In this document: one piece after another, positions 30,230 through 39,899 of the stretch
Layout of the letters: every line of letters starts with the position of its first letter
Numbering within the stretch: position 1 is the first letter of the stretch
Assembly (NCBI RefSeq): GCF_014643595.1
Contig: NZ_BMJT01000002.1
Coordinates: 124,001-188,000, forward strand
Direction: 5' to 3'
DNA length: 64,000 nucleotides
Origin: Lysinibacillus alkalisoli
GTDB lineage: Bacteria; Bacillota; Bacilli; Bacillales_A; Planococcaceae
Program-made: the position numbers and the translations under genes
The notes under the pieces: generated by a model
What the model saw: only the letters and a program-made list of their open reading frames with translations
What the model was told of the DNA's origin: nothing
Database searches by the model: none

Positions 30230-30258
30230 TTGAACTCATTTTTATACCGTGGTAAAAT
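30230..30258 (+). promoter_or_regulatory. argG promoter
   Basis: TTGAAC at 30230-30235 and TAAAAT at 30253-30258 with a 17-base spacer, 66 bases before the argG ATG. Confidence 0.7.
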
Positions 30259-30259
30259 G

Positions 30260-30299
30260 CTTGTATAAATTTTAGTTGTACTGTATAAAAATTCAGTTC
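30260..30299 (+). promoter_or_regulatory. Candidate ArgR/AhrC operator (two ARG boxes)
   Basis: Two ARG-box-like sequences: CTTGTATAAATTTTAG around 30260-30275 and CTGTATAAAAATTCAG at 30281-30296. The second differs by one base from the AATAAAAATTCA core of Bacillus ARG boxes. They cover the expected transcription start of argGH, a repressing position. Confidence 0.5.
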
Positions 30300-30323
30300 A
30301 GCAACGATGGAGGCGTAAGAAAT

Positions 30324-31514
30324 ATGACAAAAAAAGTAGTATTAGCTTATTCAGGTGGTCTCGATACATCAGTCGCGATTCCATATTTAAAAGAACAAGG
30401 TTATGACGTAATTGCGGTTTGTTTAGATGTTGGCGAAGGTAAGGACCTTGAATTCATTAAAAATAAAGCGCTACAAGTCGGTGCTGTTGAATCATATATG
30501 GTTGATGCCAAAGATGAGTTTGCAGAAGATTACGCATTAATTTCATTGCAGGGCCATACGTGGTATGAGCAAAAATATCCGTTAGTTTCCGCTTTATCTC
30601 GCCCTTTAATTGCCAAGAAATTAGTAGAAATTGCAAATGAAACAAATGCTTCTGCTGTAGCACATGGATGTACTGGTAAAGGTAACGACCAAGTGCGCTT
30701 TGAAGTTTCCATTCGTGCATTAAACCCTAATTTAGAAGTACTCGCACCTGTGCGTGATTGGGGTTGGAGTCGAGATGAAGAAATTGAATATGCACTGGCT
30801 CACGACGTGCCTGTGCCAGCTACAAAAGACTCTCCATTCTCCATTGACCAAAATTTATGGGGGCGTGCGAATGAAGCAGGTATTATGGAAGACCCTTGGA
30901 TTGCACCACCAGAAGAGGCATATGGTTTAACAAAGCCATTAGAAGAAACGCCAGATCAAGCGGAAATTGTAGAAATTGAGTTTGTTAAAGGTGTGCCTGT
31001 TCAATTAAATGGAGAGACAATGAAGTTAGCAGATTTAATTCAACATGTAAATAAAATAGCAGGTGAGCATGGTATTGGTCGTATTGACCATGTGGAAAAT
31101 CGTTTAGTCGGTATTAAATCACGTGAAGTATATGAAATACCAGGCGCACATGTCTTATTAAAAGCACATAAAGAGTTAGAAGATATTACATTAGTAAAAG
31201 AGCTTGCTCATTTTAAACCTGTTATTGAAAAACAATTAACAGAATTAATTTATGATGGCTTATGGTTTTCCCCATTGCGTGAAGCATTGCAAGCATTTTT
31301 AAAAGATACACAACAATATGTGAATGGTACAGTGCGTGTTAAATTATTTAAAGGCCATGCCATTATCGAAGGGCGTAAGTCGCCAAATTCGCTCTATAAT
31401 GAAAAATTGGCAACTTATTCACGTGAAGATATGTTTAATCATGATTCAGCAGTCGGCTTTATTGAATTATGGGGATTACCAACAGTTGTAAATGCATCTG
31501 TTAATAAAAAATAA
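30324..31514 (+). CDS. argG: Argininosuccinate synthase
   Basis: Joins citrulline and aspartate with ATP to give argininosuccinate. 396 residues. N-type ATP pyrophosphatase motif [15 protein letters not shown] at residues 8-22, followed by [13 protein letters not shown] and [15 protein letters not shown], all diagnostic. ATGGAGGCG at 30307-30315 sets the ATG at 30324. It is first in the argGH operon, 53 bases before argH. Confidence 0.97.
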   Translation: MTKKVVLAYSGGLDTSVAIPYLKEQGYDVIAVCLDVGEGKDLEFIKNKALQVGAVESYMVDAKDEFAEDYALISLQGHTWYEQKYPLVSALSRPLIAKKLVEIANETNASAVAHGCTGKGNDQVRFEVSIRALNPNLEVLAPVRDWGWSRDEEIEYALAHDVPVPATKDSPFSIDQNLWGRANEAGIMEDPWIAPPEEAYGLTKPLEETPDQAEIVEIEFVKGVPVQLNGETMKLADLIQHVNKIAGEHGIGRIDHVENRLVGIKSREVYEIPGAHVLLKAHKELEDITLVKELAHFKPVIEKQLTELIYDGLWFSPLREALQAFLKDTQQYVNGTVRVKLFKGHAIIEGRKSPNSLYNEKLATYSREDMFNHDSAVGFIELWGLPTVVNASVNKK

Positions 31515-31567
31515 AACAATAAATATGTAGTAGTATATGGATCAACTGTTTATGAGGAGCGAATAAT

Positions 31568-32938
31568 ATGACAAAATTATGGGGTGGCCGTTTTCAAAAA
31601 TCGGCAGAAGCTTGGGTAGATGAGTTTGGAGCGTCTATCGGTTTTGACCAGCAGTTAGTAATCGAAGATATTGCGGGGAGCATAGCACATGTAACGATGC
31701 TTGGAGAGACAGGTATTCTACCGCAAGCCGATGTGACGCAAATTTTACAAGGCTTAGCGCAACTTAAAGAAAAAGCATTGAAACATGAACTTAAATTTCA
31801 AGTGGCACAAGAGGATATTCATTTAAATTTAGAAAAAATGCTCATTGATTTAATTGGTCCAGTAGGAGGCAAATTGCATACAGGACGTAGTCGTAACGAC
31901 CAAGTGGCAACAGATATGCATTTATACTTAAAGGCTCGTGTTTCAGAAATTATTACTTTACTGACGACTTTCCAACAAACTATACTCCAACAGGCAGAGG
32001 AAAATATAGATACAATAGCACCTGGGTATACCCATTTGCAGCGTGCACAACCCATCTCATTTGCCCATCATATTATGACGTACTTTTGGATGTTAGCACG
32101 TGATAAAGCTCGTTTTATGGAGTCTATGAAGCGCATTGATATTTCACCACTAGGAGCAGGAGCTATGGCAGGTACTACATTCCCGATTGACCGTCAAAGA
32201 AGTGCAGATTTATTAGGGTTTAGCGAAGTATATGCGAATTCAATGGATGCCGTGAGTGACCGTGACTTTATTGTGGAATTTTTAAACAACAGTGCGCTTT
32301 TAATGACACATCTTTCGCGCTTTGCAGAGGAAATTATTATGTGGTCAACTGATGAATTTGCTTTTATTGAATTAGATGATGCTTTCTCAACAGGTTCATC
32401 CATTATGCCACAAAAGAAAAATCCAGATATGGCAGAATTGATCCGCGGCAAAACAGGGCGTATTTATGGTAATCTCATCGGTTTATTAACGGTTTTAAAA
32501 GGTACGCCGTTAACTTATAACAAAGATATGCAAGAAGACAAAGAGGGAATGTTTGATACTGTACACACGGTTGTTGGTGCACTTAAAATATTTGAGGGGA
32601 TGGTGCGTACAATGACAGTCAATAAATCACGTCTACAAGAAGCTGTGCATAGTGACTTCTCCAACGCCACAGAGCTTGCGGATTATTTAGCAACGAAGGG
32701 CATGCCATTTCGTGAAGCACATGAAGTGACAGGGAAATTAGTATTTACTTGTATTCAAAAAGGCTGTTACTTATTAGATTTAACACTCGACGATATGCAA
32801 AAGGAAAGTGCATTAATTGAAGCAGATGTCTTTGATCTTTTAGCACCGACAGCGGCTGTTAGTCGTCGTAACTCCTATGGTGGTACAGGGTTTGAACAAG
32901 TAAAGGAACAAATTCAATTAGCCAAACAACAAATATAA
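31568..32938 (+). CDS. argH: Argininosuccinate lyase
   Basis: Splits argininosuccinate into arginine and fumarate, the last step of arginine synthesis. 456 residues. Begins with LWGGRFQ, contains [19 protein letters not shown] and the superfamily signature [20 protein letters not shown] with the flexible catalytic serine loop. GAGGAGCG precedes the ATG. It is the second gene of the operon, and a terminator-like hairpin follows its stop. Confidence 0.97.
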   Translation: MTKLWGGRFQKSAEAWVDEFGASIGFDQQLVIEDIAGSIAHVTMLGETGILPQADVTQILQGLAQLKEKALKHELKFQVAQEDIHLNLEKMLIDLIGPVGGKLHTGRSRNDQVATDMHLYLKARVSEIITLLTTFQQTILQQAEENIDTIAPGYTHLQRAQPISFAHHIMTYFWMLARDKARFMESMKRIDISPLGAGAMAGTTFPIDRQRSADLLGFSEVYANSMDAVSDRDFIVEFLNNSALLMTHLSRFAEEIIMWSTDEFAFIELDDAFSTGSSIMPQKKNPDMAELIRGKTGRIYGNLIGLLTVLKGTPLTYNKDMQEDKEGMFDTVHTVVGALKIFEGMVRTMTVNKSRLQEAVHSDFSNATELADYLATKGMPFREAHEVTGKLVFTCIQKGCYLLDLTLDDMQKESALIEADVFDLLAPTAAVSRRNSYGGTGFEQVKEQIQLAKQQI

Positions 32939-32942
32939 TGAA

Positions 32943-33005
32943 TAAACACCTTCACGTTGATGTATTAAGGTTTACAATTTCTTATTAACGTAAGGTGTTT
33001 TTGTC
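32943..33005 (+). terminator. Terminator of argGH
   Basis: AACACCTT and AAGGTGTT, extended by CACGTT / AACGT, enclose a wide loop and are followed by a T run. Confidence 0.65.
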
Positions 33006-33207
33006 TTGTTAGCGACTTGTTACTTATTTTTATTTATTACTATATTTTACGAGATGATTTGCTTCTGTAATAAGGTCATGATAGTTAAGCGAGTTAGCAA
33101 CGGAAAGCGCAACTTTTTCAAACCATACACTTACCAAGCAATCATAGTAAGTAACCTGTTTATCACAGCAATTAAATGGTCATAAGCGTAGACGACTTGC
33201 TGACGCT

Positions 33208-33318
33208 ATGACAGGTACATTATTCCATCCTATTTTAACGTTTAGTGAACTACTTGTAGGTGTAAAAGCATTACTTACGACTATCTTTATGGCATTTAAA
33301 AATATTTTATTCTGGTAA
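33208..33318 (+). CDS. Tentative small hydrophobic peptide
   Basis: 36-codon frame beginning MTGTLFHPILTFSELLVGV and ending FKNILFW, with one probable membrane helix. The same frame is open about 20 codons further upstream (basic KRRRLADAM). No good ribosome site precedes the ATG, so this may be the tail of a lost gene or chance. A terminator sits 7 bases downstream. Confidence 0.25.
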   Translation: MTGTLFHPILTFSELLVGVKALLTTIFMAFKNILFW

Positions 33319-33324
33319 TAAAAT

Positions 33325-33355
33325 AAAGCACACCCCATTTCGGTGTGCTTTTTTA
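33325..33355. terminator. Bidirectional terminator after the OmpR-type regulator
   Basis: AAAGCACACC / GGTGTGCTTT stem with T-rich runs on both sides. Confidence 0.85.
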
Positions 33356-33360
33356 TATGC

Positions 33361-34053
33361 TTATCTGGAAAACTTATACCCAACGCCCCATACTGTAGCA
33401 ATTCTGTTTGCAAGCGTAGGTGAGTGGTCATTTAACTTTTCACGTAAACGTTTAATATGTGTATCAACCGTACGCAAGTCGCCAAAAAATTCATAGTGCC
33501 ATACATCTGTTAATAAAGTTTCACGAGAGAAAACCTTATCTGGACTTTGCGCTAAATAAAGCAATAAGTCATATTCTTTAGGTGTGAGTATGACCTCTTT
33601 GTCAGCAATTGTGACGCGATGTGCATCATGGTCGATACGTAAATCGCCCAATTGAATAGCATTTTGGTGATTTGTAGGTGTAACAAGCGAGTCCACAGAG
33701 CGTTTCATTACGGCCTGTACACGTAATACCAATTCTCGCGGACTAAAAGGTTTAACAATATAATCATCAGCACCGCATTCAAAACCTAAAATACGGTCTT
33801 CTTCATTACCTTTTGCAGATACCATAATAATGGGAACAAACGAAGTCTCACGAATTTTATGACATGCACTAATACCATCAATCTCTGGCATCATCACATC
33901 TAAAAGGATACAATCATAGTGCATTTCTTCGTGTAAGAAGATGGCATCAGCACCATTTGTCGCGTAATCTACTTGATATCCTTCACGCTCTAAGTACAAT
34001 GTCATTAAACGTACAATGCGTTCTTCATCATCCACTACTAAAATTTTCTTCAT
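33361..34053 (-). CDS. OmpR/PhoB-family response regulator, orphan
   Basis: 230 residues: receiver domain 1-118 with acidic pocket DDE at 8-10, phospho-acceptor Asp 52 (ILLDVMMPEIDG), and conserved Lys in DYIVKPFS; then a winged-helix DNA-binding domain (about 130-228) with LTPKEYDLLLYLAQ and DLRTVDTHIKRLREKL. It most resembles ResD/SrrA/PhoP-type regulators in build. No histidine kinase gene lies next to it, so its partner must be elsewhere. The upstream neighbour is a pentapeptide protein. Confidence 0.92.
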   Translation of the reverse strand: MKKILVVDDEERIVRLMTLYLEREGYQVDYATNGADAIFLHEEMHYDCILLDVMMPEIDGISACHKIRETSFVPIIMVSAKGNEEDRILGFECGADDYIVKPFSPRELVLRVQAVMKRSVDSLVTPTNHQNAIQLGDLRIDHDAHRVTIADKEVILTPKEYDLLLYLAQSPDKVFSRETLLTDVWHYEFFGDLRTVDTHIKRLREKLNDHSPTLANRIATVWGVGYKFSR

Positions 34054-34203
34054 CGTAATTGCTCACTCTCATTTCACGCCTTAAGATAAATTAAGTATAG
34101 CGCAAAATAGTGTAATCGTCCTTTATTTCACCTTACTGTGACAAAGCTTTAATAATTTAGTCGCTTATTACTAAAGTATGAGCAACTTACATGACAAAGT
34201 AAA

Positions 34204-34836
34204 CTATTTCACATGTAGCCCGAATAAAGCTATCAATTGAATAGCCTGTAAACTAGAAATGGTACAGCCTTTTAATTCTGCTGGTGTGGCGATAATCATT
34301 TCAAAATGAGTATCACTAAAATCAATCCCTTTTAAAGTTGTTTGTTCAAAGTTAGCCTCATTAATACTCCCTTCTTCAAAGCGAATCCCTTTAAATACAG
34401 CATCATAAAAATCAGCATGTTCAAGCGTACATTGTTTAAAATGAATATTATGTAATTTAGCCTCATCAAATCGAGTGAGGGAAGCGAGTGTATGGTCAAA
34501 ATAAACATTGCCTAAGCTAGATTTTGTGAAACGACAACCTAGTAATTTGCAATTGATAAATGTCACACGGTGAATGGAAGCATGATAAAAATTCACATTT
34601 GATAAATCACAATTTTCAAAACGTACATCTGTAATATCAGCATAACTAAAATTAGTATTAGCAAAGTTACAACCTTTGATGACAGCATTATAAAGTTGGA
34701 TATGTTCAAGCTTTTGTCCATCGAACTCGTTATTTGTAATCTCACAACGGCTTAATGTAAGATCATCCTCATAATAAATGTCTGTCATATTTTTCACATC
34801 TAAATCTGCTGAAATTTTTGGTGTTAATAGTTTCAT
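34204..34836 (-). CDS. Pentapeptide-repeat protein
   Basis: 210 residues made almost entirely of A(D/N)LXX-type five-residue repeats: NTNFSYADITDVRFENCDLS, then further runs such as CKLLGCRFTKSSLGNVYF and EHADFYDAVFKGIRFEEGSI, with Phe or Leu at the centre of each repeat. Such proteins fold into a right-handed quadrilateral beta helix; some protect DNA gyrase, most have unknown roles. The ATG at 34836 is chosen because AGAAGG precedes it; an ATG seven codons earlier lacks a site. Stands alone. Confidence 0.88.
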   Translation of the reverse strand: MKLLTPKISADLDVKNMTDIYYEDDLTLSRCEITNNEFDGQKLEHIQLYNAVIKGCNFANTNFSYADITDVRFENCDLSNVNFYHASIHRVTFINCKLLGCRFTKSSLGNVYFDHTLASLTRFDEAKLHNIHFKQCTLEHADFYDAVFKGIRFEEGSINEANFEQTTLKGIDFSDTHFEMIIATPAELKGCTISSLQAIQLIALFGLHVK

Positions 34837-35010
34837 CCTATTCAAACCTTCTTTCATCTAAAGATTATCAAGCATTATAACATATAATAAACAATACAGG
34901 GAACAAAAGTTCTTATGTTTAATAAATGACAGATCCTGAATATAAACTGCTGCAAGCTTGTGAATATTTAGGTAAGATGGATAGGACTAGTGAGAGAAAG
35001 GAATGGCGTT

Positions 35011-35430
35011 ATGAAAAAGAAAGTACATGTAGTAGGTGCAGTTATTTTTAATGAAAGTGGTGAAATTTTTTGTGCTCAGCGTAGTAAAAAGATGACACTG
35101 GCGCATTATTGGGAATTTCCTGGTGGCAAAATAGAAGCTGGCGAAACAAAAGAACAAGCTTTACGACGTGAAATTAAAGAGGAGTTAACATGTGAAATCG
35201 AAGTATATGAACAAATCGATGATACTACTTATGCGTATGATACCTTTATTGTGCGTTTAGAAACATTTCGTGCCAAGGTAATTCAAGGTGAGCTTGTGAA
35301 TAAAGAACATGCTGCTATAAAATGGTTGAAACCACAGGATTTATGTCAATTAAATTGGGCGCCAGCAGATATACCAGCTGTAGAAAAAATTCAACAATTG
35401 TACGGAGAGCCACATGGAACAACAAATTAA
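35011..35430 (+). CDS. Nudix hydrolase, 8-oxo-dGTP diphosphatase (MutT) type
   Basis: 139-residue nucleoside triphosphate pyrophosphohydrolase. The Nudix box GGKIEAGETKEQALRREIKEEL is complete (about residues 34-55, with the REIKEE metal ligands). The N-terminal VVGAVIFNESGEIFCAQRSKKM and the WEFPGG segment fit the MutT/CTP-pyrophosphohydrolase branch. AAAGGA sets the ATG at 35011 (a GTG seven codons earlier has no site). The next gene, a helicase, starts 17 bases before this gene's end. That coupling hints at a joint role. Confidence 0.9.
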   Translation: MKKKVHVVGAVIFNESGEIFCAQRSKKMTLAHYWEFPGGKIEAGETKEQALRREIKEELTCEIEVYEQIDDTTYAYDTFIVRLETFRAKVIQGELVNKEHAAIKWLKPQDLCQLNWAPADIPAVEKIQQLYGEPHGTTN

Positions 35431-38236
35431 TGCCGCCTTACAGCGCGGGTTTATCGATCAGGATTATTCAGCATGGCAAAAACATAGGCCTCTCGTACTA
35501 AATAATAAAGAGCATATCATGTTACCGACGTTATTGGAAGAATTACGTACGTGTAGAACATTTATGTTTTCTGTTGCATTTATTACGGAGAGTGGATTAA
35601 TGATGTTAAAGTCAGTGTTATATGATTTACATCATAAAGGCGTTAAAGGAAAGATTTTAACATCTACTTATTTGCAATTTAATCAACCTAAAGTTTTTAG
35701 TGAACTTTTGAAATTACCTAATGTGGCTGTGCGTGTAACAGATGAAGAAGGTTTTCACGCAAAAGGTTATATTTTTCAACGCGCTGACTATTATTCACTC
35801 ATTGTGGGGAGTTCTAACTTAACCGCACAAGCATTAAAGAAAAACTATGAGTGGAATGTAAGGTTATCTAGTATGGAGAATGGTGAGTTGATTCAAAGTT
35901 TTTTAACTCAATTTAATACCATATGGCAAAATGCCAAACATATAACGCCGGAGTGGATTAATCAATACAAAAAAGCCTATCAGCCAAATGTACTATCGAA
36001 AGTCGTCATTGAACCACACGCTCACGCTTATATTATGCCCAATCGCATGCAACAAACAGCATTACGTGAAATACAACAATTAAGAAAAAATGGCGAAAAA
36101 AGAGGGCTTGTCATTTCAGCTACTGGCACAGGGAAGACATATCTCTCAGCATTTGCAGTTCGTGAAGCCAATCCAAAAAGGCTATTATTTGTTGTACATA
36201 GAGAGCAGATTTTGCAAAAGGCGATAGCAGATTATAGAGCAATTATAGGTGGTTATGAAGGCGATTTTGCTTTACTAACAGGTCATGATAAAAATTATGA
36301 TGCTACCTACACATTTGCAACGATTCAAACGTTGGCTCAAGATACTGTCTTACAGCGTTTTGCACAAGACCATTTTGATTATATTATTATAGATGAAGTG
36401 CATAGAGCAGGGGCTACAACTTATCATAAAGTATTAGATTATTTCAAACCTGATTTTTTATTAGGCATGACAGCGACACCAGAACGTACAGATCAGTTTA
36501 ATGTTTTTGCTTTATTTGATTATAATGTTGCCTATGAAATTCGTTTGCAAGAAGCCTTACAAGAAGATTTGTTATGCCCATTTCATTATTTTGGTGTCAC
36601 AGATTATGAGAAGAATGGTGAGACGATCTGTGAACAGACGCCTATTCAACAACTTACAGCAGATGAGCGTGTCCATTATATGTTAGAAAAGGCAAGTTAT
36701 TATGGTTTCTCAGGGGAATTTATTAAAGGATTGATTTTCTGTAGCTCAAAACAAGAAGCGTATATTTTGGCTGAAAAAATGCGGAAATGTAATATTGAAG
36801 CCTATGCGCTTACAGGTGAAGACTCTCAAGAACAAAGACAAGAAGTAATACAACAACTAGTAGCGGGAAAGATTGCTTATATTTTAACCGTAGATATTTT
36901 TAATGAAGGTATTGATATTCCCGAAATTAACCAAATTATTATGTTGCGTCAAACTACATCGAGTATTGTATTTATACAACAACTAGGTCGAGGCTTACGT
37001 AAGCATCCACAAAAAGATTTTGTGACGATTATTGATTTCATTGGTAACTATAAAAATAATTATTTAATCCCTACAGCTTTAGCAGGAGATCAAAGTTTAA
37101 ACAAAGACAATGCGTTACGTCATACTATGGAGACACAGTATATAGAAGGTGTTTCAACAATTAATTTTGAAGAGATTGCACAACAACGCATTTTTGATGC
37201 TATTCATACAACTAATTTACATGCTCTTAAAAATATCAAAGAAGCCTATTTGCAGTTGAAACAACGATTAAATCATATCCCTTCGTTAACTGAATTTATG
37301 CAATATCATTCTATAGATCCAGAAACAATTATGATTGACCATCTTCATTACGTAGCTTTTTTGCAACGTATTAATGAAATTGAAGTATCGCTTACTAAAC
37401 AAGAGGAAGCGATGTTAACTTTTATGAGTCAGGAATTATTGAATGGGAAACGTATTCATGAGGTACAGTTACTCTCACTCCTTATTGAAAATAAACAAGT
37501 ATCTAAAGAAACGCTACTTGCTAAGTTGGAAGGTTACGATTGTAGCCTAGCTACACTACAATCTGTAGAGCGAGTGTTGATGCTTCTTTTTTATACAAAA
37601 GCAGAACGTAAGAAATATGGCAATCAACCGTATATTGAGAAACAAAAAGAACAGTATCAGTTATCCGACCATACTGAAAAAATCCTTGAAAACAAACAAG
37701 TTTTAGACGCCGTAAAAGATATTTTACAAGTTGCTATATTAAAAAATAAACAATATGAACATGATAAACCGCTCACTATTGGCAAAAAGTATACGAGAAA
37801 GGACGTATGTCGTTTACTCAACTGGGAGCAAGATGAAACATCTACTATGTATGGTTATAAGACAAAGGCAAATACAACACCATTATTTATCACCTATAAT
37901 AAAGACGAATCGCTAGAATCATCCGTATTATATGGTGATCAATTAATTAACGACCATAGGTTACTTTGGTATTCAAGAGCAAATCGTAAAAGAACAAGTA
38001 AAGAACTGGCGCCAATCTTACACCATACTTCAACCATTCATATTTTTATAAAAAAACAAGATAAGGATAAAGATTATTATTATTTAGGGCAAGGTAAATT
38101 AGAAGATCAATCCGTCTGTGAAGAAGAAGCGGTTGATAAACAAAATAAAAGCGTGCCGATTGTAAAAATGGAATTTAATTTAACGACGGTGATTAAAGAA
38201 TCGGTATATCATTATTTAACGCATAGTATTAAATAA
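35414..38236 (+). CDS. PLD-nuclease / SF2 helicase / DUF3427 protein
   Basis: 940-residue multidomain protein. An N-terminal phospholipase-D-like nuclease domain has its HxK motif at about 114 (FHAKGYIF) and GSSNLT at about 131. The SF2 helicase core has Walker A SATGTGKTYLSA (about 235), DEVH box (about 326), TATPERTD (about 353) and a helicase C domain ending in QQLGRGLRKHPQKDF. The C-terminal region (about 560-935) carries the DUF3427 signature KYTRKDVCRLLNWEQDE...YGYKTK. Proteins of this build resemble restriction or repair enzymes. GGAG is 7 bases before the ATG, inside the Nudix gene. Confidence 0.87.
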   Translation: MEQQINAALQRGFIDQDYSAWQKHRPLVLNNKEHIMLPTLLEELRTCRTFMFSVAFITESGLMMLKSVLYDLHHKGVKGKILTSTYLQFNQPKVFSELLKLPNVAVRVTDEEGFHAKGYIFQRADYYSLIVGSSNLTAQALKKNYEWNVRLSSMENGELIQSFLTQFNTIWQNAKHITPEWINQYKKAYQPNVLSKVVIEPHAHAYIMPNRMQQTALREIQQLRKNGEKRGLVISATGTGKTYLSAFAVREANPKRLLFVVHREQILQKAIADYRAIIGGYEGDFALLTGHDKNYDATYTFATIQTLAQDTVLQRFAQDHFDYIIIDEVHRAGATTYHKVLDYFKPDFLLGMTATPERTDQFNVFALFDYNVAYEIRLQEALQEDLLCPFHYFGVTDYEKNGETICEQTPIQQLTADERVHYMLEKASYYGFSGEFIKGLIFCSSKQEAYILAEKMRKCNIEAYALTGEDSQEQRQEVIQQLVAGKIAYILTVDIFNEGIDIPEINQIIMLRQTTSSIVFIQQLGRGLRKHPQKDFVTIIDFIGNYKNNYLIPTALAGDQSLNKDNALRHTMETQYIEGVSTINFEEIAQQRIFDAIHTTNLHALKNIKEAYLQLKQRLNHIPSLTEFMQYHSIDPETIMIDHLHYVAFLQRINEIEVSLTKQEEAMLTFMSQELLNGKRIHEVQLLSLLIENKQVSKETLLAKLEGYDCSLATLQSVERVLMLLFYTKAERKKYGNQPYIEKQKEQYQLSDHTEKILENKQVLDAVKDILQVAILKNKQYEHDKPLTIGKKYTRKDVCRLLNWEQDETSTMYGYKTKANTTPLFITYNKDESLESSVLYGDQLINDHRLLWYSRANRKRTSKELAPILHHTSTIHIFIKKQDKDKDYYYLGQGKLEDQSVCEEEAVDKQNKSVPIVKMEFNLTTVIKESVYHYLTHSIK

Positions 38237-38359
38237 TCAATTACAAATAAACAGTAGTTTTTGTTGTTTAGTCAAAAATTATGCATAAAGGTGTTTTTTA
38301 TGAGTAAAGCGTGAGACAATAGAGTGTACGATAATTTGAGGGTGAACAGGAGATAAGTA

Positions 38360-38734
38360 ATGATAGAGATTAAAACATCAACACTTAGTGATGGCGAGTT
38401 TAACCGAGGTGTATTTGCAAAAGAGGCGATTAAAAAGGGAACTTTATTACATGAGGCACCAGTAATTGCTTATCCAAATGCAGAACACGAACATATCGAA
38501 AAAACATTATTAGCCGATTATGCATTTGAGTATGGTAAAAATCATACGGCTATGCTTTTAGGATATGGTATGTTATTTAATCATGCATATGATGCAAATG
38601 CGCGCTATGATATTAATTTCGATAACCATACTTTTGATTTCTTTGCACGCAAAGATATCCAAGCAGGTGAAGAGATTACAATTAATTATAATGGTGATGA
38701 GGAAGATACAACACCACTTTGGTTTGACCAATGA
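38360..38734 (+). CDS. Small SET-domain protein
   Basis: 124-residue stand-alone SET domain, the fold of protein lysine methyltransferases using S-adenosylmethionine. The N-terminal GEFNRGVFAKEAIKKGTLLHEAPVI, the central GYGMLFNHAYDANARYDI (the NH motif) and the C-terminal FFARKDIQAGEEITINYNG (ending in the catalytic Tyr) are the three SET signatures. It lacks the post-SET zinc region. Its target in bacteria is unknown. AGGAGATAA precedes the ATG. A terminator separates it from msrA. Confidence 0.85.
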   Translation: MIEIKTSTLSDGEFNRGVFAKEAIKKGTLLHEAPVIAYPNAEHEHIEKTLLADYAFEYGKNHTAMLLGYGMLFNHAYDANARYDINFDNHTFDFFARKDIQAGEEITINYNGDEEDTTPLWFDQ

Positions 38735-38741
38735 CATAGCG

Positions 38742-38775
38742 AGCTGTTACATAAATCGTGTAACAGCTTTGTTTT
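38742..38775 (+). terminator. Terminator after SET-domain gene
   Basis: AGCTGTTACA / TGTAACAGCT, a perfect 10-bp stem followed by TTGTTTT. Confidence 0.75.
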
Positions 38776-38801
38776 ATCTATAAACAAGGGAAGGATAGGT
38801 T

Positions 38802-39326
38802 ATGCGAGAGAAGGCAACATTTGCAGGTGGTTGTTTTTGGTGTATGGTACAGCCTTTCGATAGTTATGAGGGAATATTTTCTGTGACGTCTGGTTACATG
38901 GGAGGGACTGTGGAAAGCCCTACGTATGAGGCAGTGAAGAATGGCGATACAGGTCATTTAGAAGTTGTACAAATTGAATTTGACCCTGCTATATTTAGTT
39001 ATGATACACTACTTGAAATTTACTGGGCACAAATTGACCCAACAGATGCAGGAGGCCAGTTTCACGATAGAGGGGAGCAGTATACAACGGCTATCTTCAC
39101 CCATACACAGCAACAAGTTGAATTAGCACAAGCATCTAAAGAAAAGCTAATTGCAAGTCATCGTTTTGATGCACCAATTGTGACAAATATTCGTGAAGCA
39201 AGTGTATTTTATCCTGCTGAAGAATATCACCAAGATTTTTATAAAAAAGACCAAATGGCTTATCAACAAGACCGCGCACAATCAGGGCGTGATCTCTTTA
39301 TTGAGAAGTATTGGCAAGAGGATTGA
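38802..39326 (+). CDS. msrA: Peptide methionine-(S)-S-oxide reductase
   Basis: Repairs oxidised methionine in proteins using thioredoxin. 174 residues, usual MsrA length. The catalytic motif FAGGCFWC has its reactive Cys at residue 11. [29 protein letters not shown] and [14 protein letters not shown] follow in order. GGAAGGATAGG precedes the ATG. No msrB gene is adjacent. Confidence 0.95.
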   Translation: MREKATFAGGCFWCMVQPFDSYEGIFSVTSGYMGGTVESPTYEAVKNGDTGHLEVVQIEFDPAIFSYDTLLEIYWAQIDPTDAGGQFHDRGEQYTTAIFTHTQQQVELAQASKEKLIASHRFDAPIVTNIREASVFYPAEEYHQDFYKKDQMAYQQDRAQSGRDLFIEKYWQED

Positions 39327-39350
39327 GCAATTATTGTTCAATCCTTTTTT
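39320..39350. terminator. Terminator overlapping the msrA stop
   Basis: GGATTGAGCAA / TTGTTCAATCC stem followed by a T run. It also lies at the 3' end of the convergent membrane protein gene. Confidence 0.8.
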
Positions 39351-39771
39351 GATGAATAGTAATGCTTTCACGATAACTAATGGCAGAAAATACAGTTTGA
39401 GCGGTGAATTGTAGCAAGAGAATGAAGATTATGACATTAGATTGGACTAAGCCTTGCTGAATAAAAGGGCTATTTTGAGTAAATATAATAATACCTGTGA
39501 AAAGAGTTAAACAAGCAGCAACAAGCGTATTTGCTAAAGGATACTTTCTCTTTTTTTCAAATACTTTTTTATACATTAGTGTAATATTTACGCTTAATAC
39601 AACTACCAATGTAATCACAAGTATTTCAATCCTTTTTGTTGTACCCCATTGTACATCTGAAAAGAATAAAAACAAACTTTCATTGAGAAGAAGCAGTATA
39701 ACAAGCATATAAAAATGAATGGAGACAATTCGAGCTCGTATATATTTTTGTTGTTTATTCCATTTAGGCAT
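39331..39771 (-). CDS. Four-span membrane protein, unknown function
   Basis: 146-residue protein with four predicted membrane helices (about 18-38, 48-68, 81-99, 111-133) and basic loops at both ends (PKWNKQQKYIRARI; ESITIHQKRIEQ), so N- and C-termini are probably cytoplasmic. I do not recognise the family. The second ATG (39771) is preferred because AAAAGG is 9 bases before it, against none for the first. Confidence 0.7.
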   Translation of the reverse strand: MPKWNKQQKYIRARIVSIHFYMLVILLLLNESLFLFFSDVQWGTTKRIEILVITLVVVLSVNITLMYKKVFEKKRKYPLANTLVAACLTLFTGIIIFTQNSPFIQQGLVQSNVIIFILLLQFTAQTVFSAISYRESITIHQKRIEQ

Positions 39772-39879
39772 ATGTATCATCCTTTTTTTAGTAATTAAAA
39801 TAATATTTACCTTTTATTGTACGTGACGTACCTATCACTGTCAATAATATGTAAAATGTGTTGTACATGTGTATTAGTT

Positions 39880-39899
39880 AACTTTCATCTAGGAAACTT
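39880..39899 (+). promoter_or_regulatory. Possible MntR operator ahead of mntH
   Basis: AACTTTCATCTAGGAAACTT is an imperfect inverted repeat resembling the TTTGCNTNAGGGAAACT-like MntR boxes of Bacillus. It stands 72 bases before the mntH start. Similarity is partial. Confidence 0.3.

Larger units (their letters stand above)
33006..33360. other. Intergenic region between argH and the response regulator
   Basis: About 350 bases with no firm gene. It contains a 36-codon hydrophobic frame at 33208-33318 listed separately, and a terminator at 33325. Confidence 0.4.

Noticed and set aside
33180-33431. 83-codon minus-strand frame near the response regulator end
   Set aside because: It overlaps the winged-helix C-terminus of the regulator and runs across its terminator.
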